Shown here: one piece after another, positions 1-10,934 of the stretch
How positions within the stretch are numbered: position 1 is the stretch's first letter
Layout of the letters: the number at the start of each line of letters is the position of its first letter
NCBI RefSeq assembly: GCF_006874465.1
Contig: NZ_VIRL01000001.1
Coordinates: 620,001-684,000, forward strand
Reading direction: 5' to 3'
DNA: 64,000 nt
Source of the DNA: Microbispora bryophytorum
GTDB lineage: Bacteria > Actinomycetota > Actinomycetes > Streptosporangiales > Streptosporangiaceae
Notes under the pieces: generated by a model
Seen by the model: only the letters and a program-made list of their open reading frames with translations
Databases searched by the model: none
Told to the model about the DNA's origin: nothing
Program-made: the position numbers and the translations under genes

Positions 1-1
1 G

Positions 2-2476
<2,475 letters not shown>

Positions 2477-2479
2477 TCG

Positions 2480-3037
2480 TCAGCGGTGGCGGCGCAGGCC
2501 CTTGCCGCCGTGGCGGTGCTTCTTCGCCCCTCCCTGGGCGGTGCGGTGCTGCCGCGCGGCCCGGTCGTGGGACTTGTGCGCGCGGGGGGTGTGGGCACGC
2601 GGGGTGTGGGCACGAGGCTTCCCCGCCACCTGGAACTTCTGGAAACCGAAGTCGGGCAACGTGATCGGCTTGGATGGGTCGTCGGGGATCGGGACGATGA
2701 ACACGTCTTTCCGCACGCCGTCCTTGCCCTTCGTGTGATAGACGGCCTGCTTCGGCTCACCGGCCTGCCCGATGAGAGGAGCGGGGCCGGCGGCGACGGG
2801 CATGGCCACGGGCGCGTATCCCGGGCCATTGCCGGGACCGTTGCCAGGGCCGTCGCCGGGGGCGTTGTCAGGGCCGGAAGGGCCGTAGTAGGGGTCGTAG
2901 ACCGCCGTGTCGAGCGGCGCCGCGATCGTCGTCGCGCCGCCCGTGGACGCGCCCGCGGACGGCGTGGGGTCCGCGGACGCGACCGGTCCGGCGATCAGGG
3001 TCGCGGCGAGGGCGGCGGCGGCCGAGCAGATGATCAT
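2480..3037 (-). CDS. Secreted low-complexity protein, unknown function
   Basis: Encodes 185 residues. It starts at an ATG preceded by a GGGGGAG ribosome site, and an N-terminal signal peptide ends near an AxA motif (VASADP). The mature part has a Gly/Asn/Pro repeat (GNGPGNGPG), a short hydrophilic central stretch, three copies of PRAHT/PRAHK, and a Lys/His/Arg-rich tail. No known domain is recognised. The basic tail could bind nucleic acid, polyanions or metal, but that is a guess. The gene converges with the P-type ATPase gene. Confidence 0.7.
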   Translation of the reverse strand: MIICSAAAALAATLIAGPVASADPTPSAGASTGGATTIAAPLDTAVYDPYYGPSGPDNAPGDGPGNGPGNGPGYAPVAMPVAAGPAPLIGQAGEPKQAVYHTKGKDGVRKDVFIVPIPDDPSKPITLPDFGFQKFQVAGKPRAHTPRAHTPRAHKSHDRAARQHRTAQGGAKKHRHGGKGLRRHR

Positions 3038-3163
3038 GAGTCTCCCCCGAGGTCACGGATCGTGCATCGTATGAGGAAGACGGTAGGCAGCAGGCTTCCG
3101 CCGATCGCACGCCCCGCGCTCAGTGTCGGGTCAAAGCTCGGAATCTCTTGGCAGCGGGCCCCC

Positions 3164-3228
3164 GGTGATCGGCCCCGGTGATCGGCCCCGGTGGTCAGCC
3201 CCAGTGATCAGCCCCAGTGGTCGACTCA
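3164..3228. repeat. 13-bp tandem repeat, five copies
   Basis: Five adjacent units of GGTGATCGGCCCC with drift to AGTGATCAGCCCC in the later copies. They lie just beyond the 3' end of the aldehyde dehydrogenase gene, in the gap to the secreted protein gene. Confidence 0.85.
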
Positions 3229-4656
3229 GGGGAGCGGGCTCAGGTGGACGACCTTGGTGTGGGTCATCTCGTCGAGCAGCTCGGGGCCGTACCCAAAACC
3301 GTGCCCGCTGGCGCGGAGCGGCTGGGCCGCGCCGCCGGGCGCTCCGCCGAAGACTGCGTTGATCTTCACTGTGCCCACCAGCAGCTCGCGCCAGGCCCGC
3401 TGGGCGTTGGCCATCGACGGGGTGAGGACGGTGGCCGCCAGGCCGTATCGCGACTCGCGGGCCAGCTCCAGCGCCTCGTCGAACGACTCGACCACCCGCA
3501 CCGCCGCCACAGGACCGAACGTCTCCTCGCGCATGACGTCCATGTTCTCGGTGCAGTCGGCCAGGACGGTCGGCGGGTAGAACGCCCCCGGCCCCTCGGG
3601 CACGTATCCGCCGGTCAGCAGCCGCGCCCCCGCCTCGATCGCGCCGCGTACGTGCCGGTCCACGACGTCGCGCTGGGCCCGGTCGACGAGCGGCCCGAGT
3701 GCCGTCTCCTCGTCCCTGCCGGGCCCCACGCGCAGCTCCTCGGCCCGCTGCACGAGCGCGGCGAGGAACTCCTCGGCGACGTCGCGGTGGACGTAGATCC
3801 GCTCGGCGGAGGTGCAGATCTGCCCGGCGTTGGCGAAGCAGCCGGTCGCCGCCTGCCCCGCGGCCCACTTCACGTCCACACCCGTGTCCACGATCAGCGG
3901 GTCCTTGCCGCCGTTCTCCAACAGGGTCGCGGCGCCGGTGCGCGCGGCCACGGCGGCGATGGCCCGGCCCGCGGCGGTCGAGCCGACGTGCGCGACGAGA
4001 TCCACGCCCGGGTGCGCGGCCAGTGCCTCGCCCGCGTGCCGGTCGCCCGGCACCATGGTCAGCACCCCCGGCGGCAGCTCCGCCGCCATCAGCTCGGCGA
4101 GCAGCGCCCCGGTGTGCGGCGTGCGTTCCGACGGCTTGTGCACGACCGTGTTGCCGGTCACCACGGCCGCGCCGAGGAGCCCGCAGGCGATGGCCACCGG
4201 GTCGTTCCACGGCGTGATCACCGCGACCACGCCGCGCGGCTCGTGAACCATCAGGTCGGTGGCGTCCCAGCCGCCCTGCAGGCTCCGTCCCCGGTGCAGC
4301 GGCCCCAGCTCGGCGTACTGCCGGAGCGTGCCGATCCCCGCCGCCACACCGCCGCGGCTGTCGCCGATCGGCTTGCCCATCTCCCCGGTCACCAGCTCGG
4401 CCAGCTCGTCCGCGCGGGCCTCGATCCGCTCGGCCATCCGGTGCAGGCACGCGGCCCGCTCGGCGGGAGCCGTACGGGCCCAGCCGGGCTGGGCGCGGCG
4501 GGCCGAGTCGACCGCCCGCTCCACGTCCTCGGCGCACCCGGCGGGGAAGTCGCCCACCGGCTCCCCGGTCGCCGGGTCGGCGACCGTACGGTGCCGCTCG
4601 CTCGCGCTCGCCGTCCACGCGCCGTCGGTCAGCACCCAGCGATCCCTGTCCCGCAC
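3226..4656 (-). CDS. NAD(P)-dependent aldehyde dehydrogenase
   Basis: Encodes 476 residues, the normal length for the ALDH superfamily, which oxidises aldehydes to acids. The motifs are in order: the Rossmann region ITPWNDP (about 148-153), KPSERTP, the general-base Glu in LLENGGK (E247) and the nucleophile Cys in NAGQICTS (C281), then EETFGP and a GTVKINAVFGG-type C-terminal motif. It looks catalytically intact. The Asn in LENGGK replaces the more usual Leu. It stands alone between a repeat tract upstream and another downstream, so the substrate cannot be inferred from neighbours. Confidence 0.92.
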   Translation of the reverse strand: MRDRDRWVLTDGAWTASASERHRTVADPATGEPVGDFPAGCAEDVERAVDSARRAQPGWARTAPAERAACLHRMAERIEARADELAELVTGEMGKPIGDSRGGVAAGIGTLRQYAELGPLHRGRSLQGGWDATDLMVHEPRGVVAVITPWNDPVAIACGLLGAAVVTGNTVVHKPSERTPHTGALLAELMAAELPPGVLTMVPGDRHAGEALAAHPGVDLVAHVGSTAAGRAIAAVAARTGAATLLENGGKDPLIVDTGVDVKWAAGQAATGCFANAGQICTSAERIYVHRDVAEEFLAALVQRAEELRVGPGRDEETALGPLVDRAQRDVVDRHVRGAIEAGARLLTGGYVPEGPGAFYPPTVLADCTENMDVMREETFGPVAAVRVVESFDEALELARESRYGLAATVLTPSMANAQRAWRELLVGTVKINAVFGGAPGGAAQPLRASGHGFGYGPELLDEMTHTKVVHLSPLP

Positions 4657-4673
4657 CCCGATCTCCTCCCGTT

Positions 4674-4840
4674 GCTCACGCCGCCGTGCTCACGCCGCCG
4701 TGCTCACGCCGCCGTGCTCGCTCCACCCGTGCTCGCTACCCCCCGGCACGCACGGTTATCACCCGGCTTCTCCGACTTCTCGGATGCGACGGCCGGGCAC
4801 ACGCGCGACGGGCCGGGCACACGTGCGACGGGCCGGGCGC
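4674..4840. repeat. Two short tandem repeats in an intergenic gap
   Basis: Three copies of the 14-bp unit GCTCACGCCGCCGT occupy 4674-4715. About 65 bp further on are three copies of a GCGACGGGCCGGGCACAC-like unit (4786-4840). Both lie between the aldehyde dehydrogenase start and the cupin gene's stop. Confidence 0.75.
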
Positions 4841-4851
4841 CGCGGTGCCGC

Positions 4852-5469
4852 TCAGAGAGCGGTGAAGTCGGCGAAGTCGAAGCCGGGTGACACGACGCAG
4901 CTCACCAGCACGCCCTCGGCCCCCGCCGGACGGGCCGCCTGCCAGGTGCCCGCCGGCACCACCGCCTGCGGAACCTGTCCGTTCTCCACGTCCGGCCCCA
5001 GGACGACGACGTGCTCACGGCCGGGTCGCTCGCCCGCGCCGCCGAGCACGAGCGTCAGCGGACCGCCCCGGTGCCACAGCCACACCTCGTCGGACCGCAC
5101 GGCGTGCCAGACCGACTCCTCACCCGGCTCCAGCAGGAAGTAGATGCCCGTCGCGGTCGCCCGCGCGCCGCCGTACCCGGGCGGCTCGACGGAGACCGCC
5201 GCGCGCCACGTCTCGCGATACCACCCACCCTCGGGGTGGGGCAGCAGGCCGAGAGCCTCGGCGATCGGAGGACGCGCCTGGATCGCCACGAACGCTCCGG
5301 AGACGTCCCGGCGAAGGAAGCGGAGGGGCGCGCCCGGGTCGTCCTCGTCCACCGCCACGACGGGATCCGTGCCAGGGAAGGTCGCGGCGGCGACCCGCAG
5401 CGCCTCCTCGTCGTCGCGGGCGGACAGCCCGGGGCCGCCGGGGTAGGCGTCGAGCGTCATCAGCAGCAC
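4852..5469 (-). CDS. Cupin-fold protein of the DUF985 (Cupin_5) family
   Basis: Encodes 205 residues. From about residue 70 it carries the DUF985 hallmarks: LPHPEGGWYRET, TGIYFLLEPGE, a WHAVRSDEVWLWHRG strand, and a C-terminal VSPGFDFADF. The histidines and acidic residues typical of a cupin pocket are present. The first 65 residues are an extension that I do not recognise. The biochemical role of the family is poorly defined; a small-molecule-binding or sugar-modifying function is possible. No operon partner is evident. Confidence 0.85.
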   Translation of the reverse strand: MLLMTLDAYPGGPGLSARDDEEALRVAAATFPGTDPVVAVDEDDPGAPLRFLRRDVSGAFVAIQARPPIAEALGLLPHPEGGWYRETWRAAVSVEPPGYGGARATATGIYFLLEPGEESVWHAVRSDEVWLWHRGGPLTLVLGGAGERPGREHVVVLGPDVENGQVPQAVVPAGTWQAARPAGAEGVLVSCVVSPGFDFADFTAL

Positions 5470-5702
5470 GCGGCCGATCGTACGGCAGGGCGGCCGGCGG
5501 GTCCGCGCCTGGCCGGAAGGGCCGCCGGCGCACGTCGAGGCCGCGCGCCGTGGCGATCACGACGGCCCGGGAGGCCGCGAACGACCCGTCGCCGCCCACA
5601 GCGGCGTTACTTGATCGTTACGAAATCGGCCGCACAAAACAGTGGTTTCACACGTTCCAAGTCAGTGCAAATCCCTGTGAAACCCCCAATGAGGAGTAGA
5701 CC

Positions 5703-6806
5703 GTGAATACCCTCCGGCGGGCGGCCCACGTCACACTGACCGTTGCCGCCATCGCCGTCGCTACGGCCTGCTCGGCGGGAGGCACAACCGCTCCCGCCGC
5801 ATCAGTCACTGGTGCGGCCGGTACGTCCACTCAGGCTCCGGCCACTCAGGCCCCGGACGCGAAGGCGGCGGCGGCACTCGCCCCGCGCGCGGCGTCCCAG
5901 ACGGCACGCAAGGCGGGAAAGCCGAAGCTCGGCATCGCCGACATCACGCCCATGGGCGAGAAGGTCGAGCGGGTCGGCGTCGGCTTCCCGATCATCGTCA
6001 CCTTCGACCGCGCCGTACGCGACAGGGCGGCCGCGGAAGCGGTGCTGCAGGTCCAGGCCCAAAAGCCCGTCGAGGGCGCATGGCGCTGGGTCTCCGACCG
6101 CAAGGTCGTCTACCGCACCAAGACCTACTGGAAGCCGCACCAGAAGGTCCTGTTCACCGCGAGGCTGAGCCTGATTCCCGGCAACGAGGCCGCCAAGGAC
6201 GTCTCGCGCCGCTTCGCCGTCGGCACCGCCAACATCTCGGTGGTCGACACCAAGAGGCACGTGATGAAGGTGCGCCGCGACGGGAAGCTCGCCAAGACCA
6301 TCCCCATCAGCGCGGGCCGCGGCGGCCTGCCCCGCAACGGCGTCGACGTCTATCTCACGACCACCGGCGTGCACCTCGCGATGGGCAAGAAGCGGGTCGA
6401 GACGATGACCTCGTCCTGGCTCGGCGTCACCGACCCCAAGGACCCGCTCTACTACAAGCTGGAGATCCCCTGGGCGGTCCGGATCTCCGACAGCGGCGAG
6501 TACGTCCACCAGAGCGCGGGCGACTACCAGTTCCTCGGCAAGTCGAACCAGAGCCACGGCTGCGTGCGCGCCACCCCCGCGGGGGCCAAGTGGTTCTACG
6601 GCATCAGCCAGCGCGGTGACGTCATCCAGGTCACCGGCACCAAGCGCAAGCTCGACTGGCGCAACGGCTGGAGCTACTGGCAGCTGAACTGGACCCAGTG
6701 GAAGCGCGGCAGCGCGCTGCCCGCCGGCGCGGCGGCGGCCTCGGCCTCGGCTGCGGCCTCACCCTCGGCCTCCCCGTCCGCGGGCCAGGCCGGTCTGCAG
6801 GGGTAG
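5703..6806 (+). CDS. Lipoprotein L,D-transpeptidase (YkuD domain)
   Basis: Encodes 367 residues from a GTG start with GAGGAG upstream. A lipobox (VATACS) marks it as a membrane-anchored lipoprotein. Residues about 75-165 form an Ig-like domain and about 170-310 the YkuD catalytic domain, with the signature SHGCVR (H285, nucleophile C287). The tail is Ala/Ser/Pro-rich and ends in low complexity. Such enzymes make 3-3 cross-links in peptidoglycan outside the membrane. Two-domain L,D-transpeptidases with an Ig module are the standard actinobacterial architecture. A divergent cupin gene lies upstream and a tandem repeat downstream. Confidence 0.93.
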   Translation: MNTLRRAAHVTLTVAAIAVATACSAGGTTAPAASVTGAAGTSTQAPATQAPDAKAAAALAPRAASQTARKAGKPKLGIADITPMGEKVERVGVGFPIIVTFDRAVRDRAAAEAVLQVQAQKPVEGAWRWVSDRKVVYRTKTYWKPHQKVLFTARLSLIPGNEAAKDVSRRFAVGTANISVVDTKRHVMKVRRDGKLAKTIPISAGRGGLPRNGVDVYLTTTGVHLAMGKKRVETMTSSWLGVTDPKDPLYYKLEIPWAVRISDSGEYVHQSAGDYQFLGKSNQSHGCVRATPAGAKWFYGISQRGDVIQVTGTKRKLDWRNGWSYWQLNWTQWKRGSALPAGAAAASASAAASPSASPSAGQAGLQG

Positions 6807-6816
6807 GCCTTCCACT

Positions 6817-6950
6817 CCACACGGCGCTCCCGTTCCCGGCCCACACGGCGCTTTCGCCCCGGTCCACACGGCGCTCCCGTTCCCGGTCCGCACGGCGCTC
6901 TCGCCCCGGTCCACTTCCACACGGCGCTCTCGTCCCCCGTCCACACGGCC
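6817..6950. repeat. 23/24-bp tandem repeat downstream of the L,D-transpeptidase gene
   Basis: About five copies of a 23-24-bp unit built on CCACACGGCGCT followed by alternating CCCGTTCCCGG and TTCGCCCCGG halves. One copy carries a small insertion. It is continuous with no unique spacers, so it is a minisatellite and not a CRISPR. Confidence 0.85.
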
Positions 6951-7009
6951 GGGGAGCGGGAGCGCCACCTGCTTTCCGGCGCCGTTCTTGACGGCCGGGA
7001 GATCGAGCG

Positions 7010-7498
7010 TCAGGTCGTGAGGTTTCTCCAGGACTCCACGGTCGCTGCCGCGATGCTCCCTACGCGTCGGCCGTACGCCGGATATCCGTCGCAAACGAGG
7101 CTGCCGTCCCTGAACGGCAACCCGCAGAAGCCGTCGCGGAAGGGCCCGGGGGATCCGCCCTGCAGAAGTGGCGCGTACTCCGCGAGCGGGGCCATGTCGT
7201 AGCCCGGCCGTGCCCCGCGCCTGTTCCGCCCCACCTGATGCGCCGCCACGTGGAGCAGGGCGTCGAGGCCCTTGTCCAGGTAGAGCTGCAGCATGCGGAA
7301 CTGACCGTCGAGGTGCCTGTCGTGGGCCCGGGCGGGGTGCTGCAGGAGATAGGCGCAGACCACGACCGTGTGCCACCTGTACATCTCAGGGTCGGCCTGC
7401 TCTTCGGCCAGGATCGCGTGGTAGTAGTCCACGCACTCGCCCAGCGGGCCGGCGGCCGCGCCGCACTCACACCGACCCGCATCGGAGCTGTCCGTCAT
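7010..7498 (-). CDS. DUF5946-like protein
   Basis: About 162 residues from the ATG at 7498; the frame stays open further upstream, but conserved-looking sequence starts here. It begins with a CxC (RCECGAA), then a YHAILAEEQADPEMYRWH segment and AYLLQHPARAHDRHLDGQ. This matches my memory of the DUF5946 family (short Cys motif, a tract ending in H, then a QHP motif). The function is unknown. It is transcribed divergently from the SRPBCC gene, so it may share the operator region at 7589-7636. Confidence 0.7.
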   Translation of the reverse strand: MTDSSDAGRCECGAAAGPLGECVDYYHAILAEEQADPEMYRWHTVVVCAYLLQHPARAHDRHLDGQFRMLQLYLDKGLDALLHVAAHQVGRNRRGARPGYDMAPLAEYAPLLQGGSPGPFRDGFCGLPFRDGSLVCDGYPAYGRRVGSIAAATVESWRNLTT

Positions 7499-7588
7499 GG
7501 CCCGCACCATAGGCAGCCGGCGACAGCCGTGTCGACGGCATTTCCTCCCGGCCCCGCCGACGGCCCCAACTCCACGATCTCGCGTACG

Positions 7589-7636
7589 AGAGCACTGCTC
7601 TTGACATGCCCCTCCCGAAGGGAGAGCATTGCTCTC
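7589..7636. promoter_or_regulatory. Twin palindromic operators around a TTGACA promoter box
   Basis: Two near-identical perfect palindromes, AGAGCACTGCTCT (7589-7601) and GAGAGCATTGCTCTC (7622-7636), have centres 34 bp apart. A consensus -35 box TTGACA (7601-7606) starts at the end of the first and the second covers the expected -10 position. This is the layout of a promoter repressed by a dimeric regulator, TetR-type by motif style. The SRPBCC gene starts at 7668. Confidence 0.7.
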
Positions 7637-7667
7637 GTCGTTGAGCACTAGTCTCCCGGAGTTGTCC

Positions 7668-8153
7668 ATGTCGCTGCTCTACTCAGGTCCGTCTCTAGCC
7701 GTCCTGCACGACGAGTACGCGGCACGGGGACGCGTCGACCCCGACGCCCAGCTGACCTCCTCGTCCCGGCTGGTCGTGGACGCGCCCGTGGACCGGGTCT
7801 GGACTGTCATGGGCGACCTGCGGGCCTGGCCGTCATGGGCCTCCGGCATCCGGATCCTCGAACTCGGCGACGTACGCCCCGGCGCGCCCTTCCGGTGGCG
7901 CCTGAACGGCGTGCCCCTGCGGTCGCGGTTCGCGGTGGTCGACCCCCAGCGGGAACTCACCTGGACGGGCACCTTCCTCGGCTGCTATCGGGCGGTGGAC
8001 CGGCACGTCCTGGAACCGCTGGAGGGCGGACGCACGAGGATCACCGTGGAAGAGTCGCTCGCCGGTCCGCTGCTGCCGCTCTTCTACCGGGAGTCCATGC
8101 TCCGGGCCAACCACGAGCGGTGGCTCTCGGATCTCGCCCGCGCGACCGCCTGA
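7668..8153 (+). CDS. SRPBCC (START-like) superfamily protein
   Basis: 161 residues from ATG 7668, preceded by CCCGGAG; this start leaves the second palindrome in the leader, whereas the ATG at 7629 would fall inside it. The sequence contains VDAPVDRVWTVMGDLRAWPSW near the N-terminus, the first strand and helix of polyketide-cyclase/dehydrase-type SRPBCC proteins, and a C-terminal helix with LLPLFYRESM. These proteins bind hydrophobic ligands. The ligand is unknown. Control by the twin palindromes just upstream is likely. Confidence 0.85.
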   Translation: MSLLYSGPSLAVLHDEYAARGRVDPDAQLTSSSRLVVDAPVDRVWTVMGDLRAWPSWASGIRILELGDVRPGAPFRWRLNGVPLRSRFAVVDPQRELTWTGTFLGCYRAVDRHVLEPLEGGRTRITVEESLAGPLLPLFYRESMLRANHERWLSDLARATA

Positions 8154-8640
8154 GCGGCCCCGGCCCGCGGAGCCGGAGGAGCAAGCCGGGCCCTGCCGCG
8201 GAGTAGAGGTGACGACCCACAGAAGGGACGCCTCGCGAGTGCCCGCTCGCCCGGGAGCTCCGGCGGTTGCCCGCCCACCGCCTCGGCCTTCGACCCAGCC
8301 TTCGACCCAGCCTTCGACCTAGCCTTCGACGCGGCCTTCGACGCGCTCTTCCGACATGGCCCCGCGCCCGGCTGATGGCCGCACTGCCGCCTCCCCGGCA
8401 CCGCTTCACCTGGGCCGCGTGGCACGGCACGGATCAGGCAGACGAACGAGCATCACGCGCTCGACCCGCAGCGGGAGATGGACAACAAGCCACAAGAAGC
8501 AGATATACCGATAAAGCCGAAATTCGGTTTTATTGGAGGATTCCGCATGCCTGGAGGGCCTGTGGAAAAAGTCGACGGGCGACGCCGGGCGATGCTTTGA
8601 TGAGCAGTAGCGAAACAAACGCCGGTCAAAGGGCAAAGAC
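8154..8640. other. Gap without a convincing protein gene
   Basis: The first half is GC-rich and holds a 12-bp tandem repeat (CCTTCGACCCAG, five copies, 8287-8346). The second half, from about 8480, is markedly AT-richer than the surroundings and contains a 23-bp palindrome at 8511-8533. A 17-codon reading frame with a GGAGGA site (8547-8600) follows; it may be a leader peptide. Confidence 0.6.
8511..8533. promoter_or_regulatory. 23-bp palindrome, candidate operator or leader hairpin
   Basis: The arms ATAAAGCCGAA and TTCGGTTTTAT pair around one central base with a single G-T mismatch. It lies 8 bp before a GGAGG site and about 100 bp before the acidic small ORF. Confidence 0.55.
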
Positions 8641-8775
8641 ATGCTTAAGATGCTTCTCCAGCAAATGGCGACACTGCTCGACACCGACAACGACCTGCAC
8701 ATGGGCGACGACGCGCACGCTCTTGATCAGGATGACGATGCGGACGAGACGGAGGATCTGGACGACGACTTCTGA
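8641..8775 (+). CDS. Putative 44-residue highly acidic peptide
   Basis: Begins MLKMLLQQMATLLD and ends ADETEDLDDDF. About half of the last 30 residues are Asp or Glu, while the N-terminal third is amphipathic. An in-frame stop at 8608 and the absence of other starts fix the ATG at 8641 (or 8650). The ribosome site is weak (AAAGGG, 7 bp upstream). It ends 41 bp before the co-directional CDP-alcohol phosphatidyltransferase gene. It could be a cofactor-like acidic peptide, a modified-peptide precursor or a chance ORF; no known family is recognised. Confidence 0.45.
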   Translation: MLKMLLQQMATLLDTDNDLHMGDDAHALDQDDDADETEDLDDDF

Positions 8776-8816
8776 CGCTTCCCCTGAAATCCCCCCACAA
8801 TCGAGAAAGCCCCCAA

Positions 8817-9728
8817 ATGACGTTCACGCTTCATGACGTACGCTCTCGGACATATAAGGCGCGCGACGCCTGGTGGACCGTTTTCCTGGTGGATCCCCTG
8901 GCGGGCCGGCTGGTGGTGACGACCGCCAACCGCACGTCCATCACCCCGAACCAGATCACCTGGGGCGCCTTCGTGCTCGGCCTGGGCTCGGCCTGGTGCT
9001 TCCTCCAGGCCGAGTGGTCGTGGCTGGTCGCCGGGGCCGCCATCTACCACGTGAGCTTCGTCCTCGACTGCATGGACGGGAAGATCGCCCGGCTCAAGGG
9101 AACGGGGACGATCCTCGGCGGCTGGCTCGACTACGTATTCGACCGGATCCGGGTGCTGGCCTGCACCGCCGCGCTCATGTGGGGGCAGTACCGCGCGACC
9201 GGGCAGGAGATCTACCTGCTCCTCGGCATCGCCGTGGTGTTCCTCGACATGCTGCGCTACGTCGACGCCCTGCAGATCGCGAAGGTCCGGCGTCAGATGC
9301 GCCGCACGCTGCGGAACACCTACGAACAGTCGGTGTCCGGCGGTGCGGCCGCGCTGCCGGCGTCCCTGCTGTGCGAGGACCTCGACGCCGACCCCGACGA
9401 GATCAGGGTCCGCCTGACGCAGACCGTGGACCTGCAGCAGGAGTTCCGCAGCCGCTTCTCCTGGTACCCCGGTATGCGCGAGTGGCTGCGCGAGCACCGG
9501 ATCCGCACCCACCTGGTCAGCGGCATCGAGTTCCAGATGGCGGTGTTCATCGTCGGCCCGCTGCTCGGCGCGGTCGTCCCGGTCACGATCGGCGCGGCCG
9601 CCCTGCTGCTCCTCTTCGAGGCCCTCATCATGTACAAGCTTCTGCTGTCGTCGCGAGATCTGAACCGCGCGCTGGCCGCGATCCGCTCGCCCGCCGAAGC
9701 GTCCTCCTCCCGGACGGCCGCCGGTTGA
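8817..9728 (+). CDS. CDP-alcohol phosphatidyltransferase family membrane protein
   Basis: 303 residues with a perfect family signature: D84xxDGxxAR, eight residues, G101xxxD105xxxD109. These Asp residues bind divalent metal and the CDP-alcohol. Several hydrophobic helices surround it. Residues about 165-240 form a long polar insertion. The enzyme is expected to transfer a phospho-alcohol group onto a lipid or polyol hydroxyl at the cytoplasmic membrane. The acceptor cannot be told from the sequence. The gene is longer than housekeeping PgsA or PIS enzymes (about 200-220 residues). It follows a small acidic ORF in the same direction. Confidence 0.88.
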   Translation: MTFTLHDVRSRTYKARDAWWTVFLVDPLAGRLVVTTANRTSITPNQITWGAFVLGLGSAWCFLQAEWSWLVAGAAIYHVSFVLDCMDGKIARLKGTGTILGGWLDYVFDRIRVLACTAALMWGQYRATGQEIYLLLGIAVVFLDMLRYVDALQIAKVRRQMRRTLRNTYEQSVSGGAAALPASLLCEDLDADPDEIRVRLTQTVDLQQEFRSRFSWYPGMREWLREHRIRTHLVSGIEFQMAVFIVGPLLGAVVPVTIGAAALLLLFEALIMYKLLLSSRDLNRALAAIRSPAEASSSRTAAG

Positions 9729-9786
9729 GCGTCCGCACCACTGCTCACACGGATAGAGGTGCCGCCGCGAGGGGTAGCGGTGGGGC

Positions 9787-10233
9787 ATGACCGAACGTGA
9801 GGAGCCCGCCGCCCTGCCCGATCCCGACCACCGCCGCCCCGAGGGGCTGGACGACGTCACGGTCGACGCGCTGGGCAGGCTCAGCAAGGCGCTGGAGACG
9901 ATTCACCGGGTCAGGGGCCATCTGTACTCCTTCCACCAGCTCACCGGCACGGCGGACTTCGAGCTGGACAGCGCCGTACGGCTGCTGCGGCAGGCCGGGC
10001 ACGACAAGTGGGCCGACCGGATCGAACGCGAGCTGATCGGCCGCAACGTCATCCAGGGCCGCTGGACCTTCCAGATCGTGGAGGAGTACGACGACGGCTA
10101 CTACGCGGCCTTCCAGGAGCTGGAACGCCAGGCCCGCACCGAACTGGCCGGAGGACGCCGTCACCTCTACGAGGCCGAGCTGAAGCAGCAGCGGCGCACG
10201 CCCGGGCAGCCCGGCCACGAGACCACCCCGTGA
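9787..10233 (+). CDS. Conserved hypothetical protein
   Basis: 148 residues, soluble, mostly helical by composition. It contains a repeated helix-like segment (LSKALETIHRVRGHLYSFHQ and VRLLRQAGHDKWADRIEREL) and a Tyr/Asp-rich stretch EEYDDGYYAAF. I associate it with uncharacterised actinobacterial proteins but can name no domain. It is in the same direction as the DUF1992 gene, about 185 bp apart. Confidence 0.7.
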   Translation: MTEREEPAALPDPDHRRPEGLDDVTVDALGRLSKALETIHRVRGHLYSFHQLTGTADFELDSAVRLLRQAGHDKWADRIERELIGRNVIQGRWTFQIVEEYDDGYYAAFQELERQARTELAGGRRHLYEAELKQQRRTPGQPGHETTP

Positions 10234-10418
10234 ACCCCGGATGCCCGTCCGCCAGTCCACCGGTCCACCGGTCCACGAACGTTCAGCGGAGGGGGCGGAG
10301 CGGAAGGGATGGAGGGCGACCTGCTGCGGGCGCCTTGACCCCTGCCCCTGCCCCTGCCCCCTGCCCCCTGCCGCCCACGCCGGAAGTTATCCTCACAAGA
10401 GGATTGCGAGGTGAGGCC

Positions 10419-10934
10419 GTGACCGAACGCAAGCCCCTCGGCGTGAGTTTCGAGTCGTGGATAGACCGGCAGATTCGCGAGGCCACGGAGCGTGGCGAGT
10501 TCGACGACCTGCCGGGCGCCGGCAAGCCCATCCCCGGCCAGGGCAAGCCGTACGACGAGATGTGGTGGATCAAGCAGAAGATGCGCGCGGAGAACCTGTC
10601 GTTCCCGCTGCCGGGGACGCTGGCGCTGCGCAAGGAGGCCGAGGAGGCGCGGGCGGAGGCGCTGGGCGCGCGCACCGAGGCCGAGGCACGCAGGATCGTC
10701 GAGGAGATGAACGACAAGATCCGCGACAGTTACCGCACACCCTTGTCCGGTCCGCCCGTCGTGCAGCCGCTCATCGACGTTGACGAGATCGCCGCACAGT
10801 GGCGGGCCCTTCACCCGGCCGCCGGCAAGAAGCCCGCCCCTCCGAAAGACCCGAAAAGCCCGAAAGACCTCGAAGACCCGGAACAGCCGAAGCGGCCGAA
10901 GCGCTCCTTCCTCCGCTGGTTCGGGCGCCGCTGA
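10419..10934 (+). CDS. DUF1992 protein (DnaJ-homologue C28 conserved domain)
   Basis: 171 residues from GTG 10419 (site GCGAGGTGAG). Residues about 10-75 match DUF1992: WIDRQIREATERGEF, then DLPGAGKPIPGQGKPYDEMWW and a following PLPGTLALRKE. The last 45 residues are a Lys/Pro-rich tail. The frame is open much further upstream, but that part is out-of-family shadow sequence. The function of the family is unknown; eukaryotic members are linked to Golgi tethering. Confidence 0.85.
   Translation: MTERKPLGVSFESWIDRQIREATERGEFDDLPGAGKPIPGQGKPYDEMWWIKQKMRAENLSFPLPGTLALRKEAEEARAEALGARTEAEARRIVEEMNDKIRDSYRTPLSGPPVVQPLIDVDEIAAQWRALHPAAGKKPAPPKDPKSPKDLEDPEQPKRPKRSFLRWFGRR

Noticed and set aside
6817-6950. 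CRISPR-like direct repeats
   Set aside because: Units touch each other without unique spacers and no cas gene is near; it is a minisatellite.
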